Assembly (NCBI RefSeq): GCF_001942335.1 | Contig: NZ_MKKH01000033.1 | Location: 62,001 to 126,000, forward strand | Source of the DNA: Cellulosimicrobium sp. CUA-896 | GTDB taxonomy: Bacteria; Actinomycetota; Actinomycetes; Actinomycetales; Cellulomonadaceae | Reading direction: 5' to 3' | DNA length: 64,000 nucleotides | Shown here: in pieces, positions 58,389 through 64,000 of the stretch | How positions within the stretch are numbered: the stretch's first letter is position 1 | How the letters are laid out: every line of letters begins with the position of its first letter | Program-made: the position numbers and the translations under genes | Notes under the pieces: generated by a model | Seen by the model: only the letters and a program-made list of their open reading frames with translations | Told to the model about the DNA's origin: nothing | Databases searched by the model: none

Positions 58389-59369
58389 ATGATCGACCTC
58401 GCCGCGGTCGACGCCCTCGTCGCCGTCGACCGCACCGGGACCGTGCACGGCGCCGCGCGCGACCTCGGGTACACGCCGTCCGCCGTCTCCCAGCAGGTCA
58501 AGCGGCTCGAGCGAGAGCTCGGCGCGCGGCTGCTCGACCGGCAGGGCCGTGGCGTCGTGCTCACCGCGGCCGGGCGGCGCGTCGTCGAGGAGGGGCGCGC
58601 GCTGCGCGAGCGGGTGGAGGCCCTGCGGTCGCGCCTGCACGACGCCGGCGCCCGGCCGACCGGCACCGTGCGGCTCGGGACGTTCTCCACCGCGGTGCGG
58701 GGTGTCGTCGCGCCGCTCGCCGCGGCCGTGCGCACCGAGGAGCCGGACCTGCGGCTCGTCGTCCAGGAGGCCGAGCCGTGGGACGCGGTCGCGGCCGTCG
58801 CGGCGGGGACGCTCGACCTCGCGCTCGTGCACCACTGGGAGGGCGTCGGCATCTCGCTCCCGCCGACCCTGCGCGGCGAGGAGCTGTTCCGGGACGAGGC
58901 CGACGTCCTCGTGCACCGGTCGGACCTGCTCGCCGACCGCGAGGCGCTGACCCCCGCGGACCTGCTCGACGCGACGTGGGTCTGCACGCCCGACGGGACG
59001 ATCTGCTACGAGTGGTTCTGCCACATGTTCGCGCGCGAGCCGCGCGTCCCGCGCATCGACTACCGCTGCCTCGAGTTCGCGTCGCAGGTCGAGCTCGTCG
59101 CGCACGGGCTCGCCGTGGCGCTCGTGCCGCGGCTCGGCCGGGGAGCGCTGCCGCCCGACGTCGTGGCGGTGCCCGTTCGCGAGCCCGTCCCCACCCGCCC
59201 GGTCACGGTGGTGTGGCGCACGACCATGACCGACGCGCCCGCCGTCCGCTACCTGCGGGAACGGCTGCGCGACGTCGGGGGAGACGTCGGAGGAGGGGCG
59301 GGCGGAACCCCCTCGGCGCACGGCTCGTTGCCTCCCTCAGGAGCACGCCGACGCGAGGGAGACCGATGA
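58389..59369 (+). CDS. LysR-family transcriptional regulator
   Basis: 326 residues, intact. N-terminal winged HTH: LAAVDALVAVDRTGTVHGAA, GYTPSAVSQQVKRLERELGARLLDR. LysR substrate domain with RLGTFSTAVRGVVAPL, LALVHHWEGV and FASQVELVAHGLAVALVPRLG. Divergent from the EamA gene, its likely target; a T-N11-A site was not clear in the short gap. Its stop overlaps the next start (ATGA). Confidence 0.9.
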   Translation: MIDLAAVDALVAVDRTGTVHGAARDLGYTPSAVSQQVKRLERELGARLLDRQGRGVVLTAAGRRVVEEGRALRERVEALRSRLHDAGARPTGTVRLGTFSTAVRGVVAPLAAAVRTEEPDLRLVVQEAEPWDAVAAVAAGTLDLALVHHWEGVGISLPPTLRGEELFRDEADVLVHRSDLLADREALTPADLLDATWVCTPDGTICYEWFCHMFAREPRVPRIDYRCLEFASQVELVAHGLAVALVPRLGRGALPPDVVAVPVREPVPTRPVTVVWRTTMTDAPAVRYLRERLRDVGGDVGGGAGGTPSAHGSLPPSGARRREGDR

Positions 59370-59915
59370 GCCAGGACCGCACGCCGACCCGCCGACCCGC
59401 CGACCCGGCGGCGCTCGTGACCGCCGCGGCGACGACGCTCGCCTGGTACGCCGTGCCCGACGTCGTCGGGCCGCGCTGGGGTCGCGCGCTCGCCAAGACG
59501 GCGGTCGGCGTCGCGGGCGCGGTGCTCACCGTGCGCACGACGGCGGAGGGTCGCGAGGCGCGGGAGGCGCTGCGCTCCGCGCGCGACGCCGCCCGGGCGG
59601 CCGCCGACACCCCCGACGACACCCCGACGCCAGGCCGCCGACGGCCCGGGCACGACGGACGCGACCGCCGCCGGGTCACCGTCGAGCGTGCCGCCCGCGG
59701 TGCTCGCGCTCGGCGGGGTCGGCGCCGTCGCCGTGAGCGCGGCGCTCGCCGTGGCGGGGGAGAGGTGGGTCTACCGGCGCGGGGAGCGCCTGCGGGCTCG
59801 TGGGCTGCGGCTCCCGCACACGCGGGTCGGGGTCGCGATGGCGGCCGTCGCCGTCGTGCTCACGGCCGCCGAGCCGTACCTGCCGAGGGACGGCGGGGAC
59901 GAGACGACGGACTGA
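59366..59915 (+). CDS. Small membrane protein of unknown function (frameshifted near 59632)
   Basis: About 183 residues, not recognised. It begins MSQDRTPTRRPADPAALVT with helix TAAATTLAWYAVPDVV, a charged helical part (EGREAREALRSARDAARAA), a disordered Thr/Gly region, and two helices (AVLALGGVGAVAVSAALAVAG and VAMAAVAVVLTAAEPYL). The net shift is +1, meaning two missing bases or one extra, between about 59632 and 59690. It overlaps the LysR stop, so it is probably co-expressed. Confidence 0.55.
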
Positions 59916-59928
59916 CGCGGACCCTCGG

Positions 59929-60270
59929 TCAGGCCGCGCGGGGCGCGGCGGACTGCTGGGGAGCCCGGGCCCCGAACGCCGGGTGCAGGACCGCCGTCCG
60001 CATCGCGCTCAGCAGCCCGATGCGCGTGAGGATACGGTCGCGCTCGGCCATCAGCGCGTCGCGGTAGCGGCCGGCGGCCGGCTCGACCTCCTCGACCGTC
60101 CCGTGGCCCGTGTACGCGCCGGTGCGGCGCGAGTACCCCGTGAGCTGGCGCTCGACGAGCGCGAGCTCGTGCCCGAGGCGCTCGACGTGGGAGTCGACGA
60201 CGGCGTTCGCGGCGGTCGAGGAGACGGTGCGCAGGTGGGTGGAGCGGGTCACCCGACCATGGGAACCCAT
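59929..60270 (-). CDS. Conserved-looking small protein of unknown function
   Basis: 113 residues, not recognised. A helical middle with ESHVERLGHELALVERQL-type heptad pattern (actual start VVDSHVERLGHELALVERQ) and YRDALMAERDRILTRIGLL could form a coiled coil; the C-terminus is Ala/Pro-rich. It is divergent from purL; ATG 60270 gives the longest reasonable product. Confidence 0.5.
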   Translation of the reverse strand: MGSHGRVTRSTHLRTVSSTAANAVVDSHVERLGHELALVERQLTGYSRRTGAYTGHGTVEEVEPAAGRYRDALMAERDRILTRIGLLSAMRTAVLHPAFGARAPQQSAAPRAA

Positions 60271-60339
60271 GGCGGGCCGTGAGCCGTGGCGACGCTCCGG
60301 GGCGCAGCGGGTGAGAAAAGTCGCAGCCACGTGCGCCGG

Positions 60340-60345
60340 TAGACT
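60340..60345 (+). promoter_or_regulatory. -10 element of purL
   Basis: TAGACT preceded by GG, about 52 bases before the purL ATG. Confidence 0.55.
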
Positions 60346-60396
60346 GACGACGCGCCGTCGTGCGCTCCCCGACCACGCGCCCACCCGAGGGAACCG

Positions 60397-62783
60397 ATGA
60401 CCGCCCCCGCACCCCAGGCCTCCGCACGTCCCGACGCCCGTCGCGCCGCCGACCAGTCGCTCGACACCGTCGACCGCGCGGCCGCGACGCCCGACGAGGT
60501 CCAGCCGTTCGCCGAGCTCGGCCTCAAGCCCGACGAGTACCAGCGCATCCGCGACATCCTCGGGCGCCGCCCGACGGCCGCGGAGCTCGCGATGTACTCG
60601 GTGATGTGGTCCGAGCACTGCTCGTACAAGTCGTCCAAGGTGCACCTGCGAAAGTTCGGCGACGCCACGACGGACGAGATGAAGCAGCACCTGCTCGTCG
60701 GCATCGGCGAGAACGCGGGCGTGGTGGACATCGGCGACGGCTGGGCCGTGACGTTCAAGGTCGAGTCGCACAACCACCCGTCGTTCGTCGAGCCGTACCA
60801 GGGCGCGGCGACGGGCGTCGGCGGCATCGTGCGCGACATCATCTCCATGGGCGCGCGCCCGGTCGCCGTCATGGACCAGCTGCGCTTCGGCGCCGTCGAC
60901 CACCCGGACACGGCGCGCGTCGTGCACGGCGTCGTGTCCGGCGTCGGCGGCTACGGCAACTCGCTCGGCCTGCCGAACATCGGCGGCGAGCTCGTGTTCG
61001 ACGCCTCGTACCAGGGCAACCCGCTCGTCAACGCGCTGTGCCTCGGCGTGCTGCGCCACGAGGACATCCACCTGGCCAACGCCTCGGGCGTGGGCAACAA
61101 GGTGGTCCTGTTCGCGCCCGCACCGGCGGCGACGGCATCGGCGGCGCCTCGATCCTCGCGTCCGAGACGTTCGAGGACGGCGTGCCCGCCAAGCGTCCGA
61201 GCGTGCAGGTGGGCGACCCCTTCATGGAGAAGGTCCTCATCGAGTGCTGCCTCGAGCTGTACGCGGCGCAGGTCGTCGAGGGCATCCAGGACCTCGGCGC
61301 GGCAGGCATCTCGTGCGCGACGTCCGAGCTCGCCTCCAACGGCGACGGCGGCATGCACGTGTGGCTCGACGACGTCCTCCTGCGCGACCCGACGCTCAAC
61401 GCGGGCGAGATCCTCATGTCGGAGTCGCAGGAGCGCATGATGGCGGTCGTCGCGCCCGACAAGCTCGACGAGTTCCTCGCCATCACGGCGAAGTGGGACG
61501 TCGAGACCGCCGTCGTCGGCGAGGTGAACGACTCCGGGCGCCTCACCATCGACCACCACGGCCAGCGCATCGTCGACGTCGACCCGCGCACGGTCGCGCA
61601 CGAGGGCCCGGTCTACGAGCGCCCGTACGCGCGCCCGGCCTGGCAGGACGGCCTCAACGCCGACTCGATCAGCGCGACCGACGCCGCCTCCCGCTACGCC
61701 CGGCCGGGGACGGGCGACGAGCTGCGCGCCACCGCCCTGCGCCTGCTCGCGTCCCCGAACCTCGCCTCGAAGGAGTGGGTGACGGACCAGTACGACCGGT
61801 TCGTCCAGGGCAACACCGCGCTCGCGCAGCCCGACGACTCGGGCGTCGTGCGCGTCGACGAGACGACCGGCCTGGGCGTCGCGCTCGCGACGGACGCGAA
61901 CGGGCGCTACGGCAAGCTCGACCCGCGCACGGGCGCGCAGCTCGCGCTCGCGGAGGCGTACCGCAACGTCGCGACGACCGGCGCCCGCCCGCTCGCCGTG
62001 ACCGACTGCCTCAACTTCGGCTCGCCGGAGGACCCGGACTCGATGTGGCAGCTCGTCGAGGCGATCGAGGGCCTCGCCGACGCGTGCCGCGAGCTCGGGG
62101 TGCCCGTCACGGGCGGCAACGTCTCGCTCTACAACGGCACGGGCGAGCCCGGGCAGGTGGACTCGTCGATCCACCCGACGCCGGTGGTCGGCGTGCTCGG
62201 CGTGCTCGACGACGTCGCGCGCGCCACGCCGTCCGGCTGGCGCGAGGCCGGCGAGAGCATCTACCTGCTCGGCACGACGCGTCCGGAGCTCGACGGCTCG
62301 GCATGGGCCGACGTCGAGCACGGCCACCTCGGCGGCGTGCCGCCGCGCGTCGACCTCGCGGCGGAGAAGGCGCTCGCGGGCGTGCTCGTCAACGCGAGCC
62401 GCGACGGTCTCGTCTCCGCCGCGCACGACCTGTCCGAGGGCGGCCTCGCGCAGGCGCTGCTCGAGGCGTCCCTGCGCTTCGGCGTCGGCGCGAGCGTCGC
62501 GCTCGCCGGCATCACCGAGCGCGACGGCGTCACGCCGTTCGAGGCGCTGTTCTCGGAGTCGACGGCGCGCGCCCTCGTCGCCGTCCCGCGGTCCGAGGAG
62601 TCCAAGCTCGTCGACGCGTGCGTCGCCCGCGGCGTGCCGGTCGTCAAGATCGGCGAGACCGGCACCGAGCCCGCCGCCGCGGCCGAGTCGGGCGAGGCGC
62701 TCGACGTCGAGGGCCTGTTCACCCTCCCGCTCCGGGAGGCGGACGAGGCGTTCCGCGGGACCCTGCCGCGCATCTTCGGCTGA
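60397..62783 (+). CDS. purL: Phosphoribosylformylglycinamidine synthase subunit PurL (frameshift near 61122)
   Basis: 795 residues after repair. ATP-dependent amidation of FGAR, with PurQ and PurS. N-terminal [16 protein letters not shown] (catalytic His), [42 protein letters not shown], then after the break [43 protein letters not shown] and [11 protein letters not shown]. The frame breaks in TTCGCGCCCGC near 61122 (expected GCGGCCCGC). Separated by about 33 kb from purSQ. Confidence 0.94.
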
Positions 62784-62796
62784 CGGTCCTGACGCC

Positions 62797-62827
62797 GGGC
62801 CGCGACCACCCGGGTGGTCGCGGGCCC
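62797..62827 (+). terminator. Terminator after purL
   Basis: GGGCCGCGACCACC-CGG-GTGGTCGCGGGCCC hairpin with one bulge, 14 bases past the stop. The remaining 62828-62951 holds no feature I can identify. Confidence 0.75.
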
Positions 62828-62951
62828 GACGTCTCCCCGGGGAGCGGCGACCTCGTCGGCCCGGGACCGGTCCGGCCGGTCTCGTGAAGATCGGGCGGAC
62901 ACCCGTCGCGCGTGCGTGACGCCGCCGTGGGAGCGGTGTCAGCATGCGGCC

Positions 62952-63947
62952 ATGACCTCGGCCACCGCTGGACGCGTCACGACGCGCCGCCGCCCGGGAG
63001 GGCCCGTCGTGACCGGTGTCCTCGTGACGCTCACCGCACTCGTCGTCGTCCTGACATTCGTGCGTCTCGTGCCGTTCGACGCCGTGACGCCGTTCGCGCA
63101 GGTCGTCGGCCTGACGCCGTGGGTCGGCGCGCTCGGCGTGCTCGTCCTGCTCGGCGCCCTCGTCGCCCGACGGCGGCTCGTGGCGCTCCTGCTGGCCGCC
63201 TGCCTCGTCGCGCACGCGGTGTGGCTCGCACCGTTCTTCTCGGGTGGTCCCACGGCGGCACCGCCGGGAACGGCGCCGCTGCGCGTCCTCGGCGTCAACG
63301 CGTGGTTCGGGCAGGCGGACGCCGCGGCCGTCGTCGAGACGGTCCGCGCGGAGGACGTGGACGCGCTCGCGGTCGTGGAGCTCACCACGGACTTCCGTGA
63401 GCGCCTCGTCGCCGCCGGCATCGAGGACGTCCTGCCGCACCACGTCGACGCGAAGGTCGGCTCCGGCGCTCCCGGGAGCGGGCTGTGGTCCGCGCTGCCG
63501 CTGTCGGACGTCGACACGACGGAGTTCTCGACGTTCGCCATGCCGTCGGCGGTCGTGGAGGTCGGGGGCGTCCCGGTGCGGGTCACGGCGGTGCACCCCG
63601 TGCCGCCGCTGCCGGAGCTCGCGCACGAGTGGCACGCGGAGATGCTCCGGCTCGGCCACCGGGCGCACGAGGACCCGCTGCCCCAGGTGCTGGTCGGGGA
63701 CTTCAACGCGACCTACGACCACGCCACCTTCCGCGACCTGCTCGGCGACCGCTTCCACGACGCGACCCGCAGCGCCGGACAGGGGCTCAACCTGTCGTGG
63801 TCGGCGCGGCCGGGCACCCCGGCGCTGCTCGACCTCGACCACGTGGTGACGGACCGGGAGAACGTCGTGACCGACGTCGGCTCGCTGCACGTCCCGGACA
63901 CCGACCACCGGGCGGTCGTCGCGACGGTGCACGTGCCGGTCGGCTGA
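62952..63947 (+). CDS. Membrane endonuclease/exonuclease/phosphatase-family protein
   Basis: 331 residues, intact. Three hydrophobic helices at the N-terminus (VVTGVLVTLTALVVVLTFV, VGALGVLVLLGALVA, LVALLLAACLVAHAVWL), then an EEP domain: LRVLGVNAWFGQAD, LAVVELTTDF (catalytic Glu), VTAVHPVPPLPE, VLVGDFNATYDHATF and VPDTDHRAVVATV. The domain would face outside, as in secreted EEP phosphatases/nucleases of actinobacteria. ATG 62952 lacks a clear ribosome binding site. Downstream 63948-64000 is empty. Confidence 0.85.
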   Translation: MTSATAGRVTTRRRPGGPVVTGVLVTLTALVVVLTFVRLVPFDAVTPFAQVVGLTPWVGALGVLVLLGALVARRRLVALLLAACLVAHAVWLAPFFSGGPTAAPPGTAPLRVLGVNAWFGQADAAAVVETVRAEDVDALAVVELTTDFRERLVAAGIEDVLPHHVDAKVGSGAPGSGLWSALPLSDVDTTEFSTFAMPSAVVEVGGVPVRVTAVHPVPPLPELAHEWHAEMLRLGHRAHEDPLPQVLVGDFNATYDHATFRDLLGDRFHDATRSAGQGLNLSWSARPGTPALLDLDHVVTDRENVVTDVGSLHVPDTDHRAVVATVHVPVG

Positions 63948-64000
63948 CGACGCCGTCGAGGACGGGCGGCGTCCTCGGGCCCGACCGGCGCGACCCGCGC

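Overview
This 64 kb window is chromosomal DNA from a very high-GC Gram-positive actinobacterium. GTG starts, 4-bp ATGA/GTGA overlaps, DUF3151, DUF6226, a SAM-IV riboswitch, an LAxTG surface anchor, a mycobacterial-type SOS box and many leaderless-looking promoters point to the Micrococcales (Cellulosimicrobium, Cellulomonas or Isoptericola relatives; genus not provable here). Almost all of it looks like core genome. I see no phage, transposase, CRISPR array, rRNA or tRNA.

Layout. 1-3221: an ABC exporter with a two-component system (minus). 3520-5802: a cell-wall PG-binding protein and two DUF4190 membrane proteins. 5873-8183: xthA, an SDR, pyrE. 8221-12743: an iron-regulated locus with two IdeR/DtxR-like boxes, four 14-bp tandem repeats and a ~1419-aa three-Htaa-domain surface protein. 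12818-16544: a HAD phosphatase, a DUF368 membrane protein, a TrmH-like rRNA methyltransferase and fba. 16592-19814: a partner-switching module (PAS-SpoIIE-HATPase phosphatase between two STAS proteins). 19857-27498 and 60397-62783: purine synthesis (purA, purD, purC, purS, purQ, purL), with an AAA ATPase and an SOS-boxed HNH protein among them. 27495-33171: acetyltransferase, LLM oxidoreductases, a metallo-beta-lactamase-fold protein and small unknowns. 33212-42158: a coupled recC-recB-recD set. 42306-46942: sulfur metabolism, with rhodanese-metZ and a class V aminotransferase facing away from one intergenic region that carries two different SAM riboswitch classes. 47032-54371: a fatty-acid oxidation divergon (thiolase, FabG-type reductase, MaoC against TetR, acyl-CoA dehydrogenase/oxidase) around a shared palindromic operator. 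54476-63947: a DUF2599 lipoprotein, an EamA-APC-DUF2568 operon, LysR, small unknowns, purL and a membrane endonuclease/phosphatase.

A major caveat: about 25 net single-base losses interrupt otherwise normal genes, including essential ones (fba, purL). Adding one base at each break restores full-length family proteins, so these genes are annotated as single CDS spanning the break. Sequence error is the likeliest cause.
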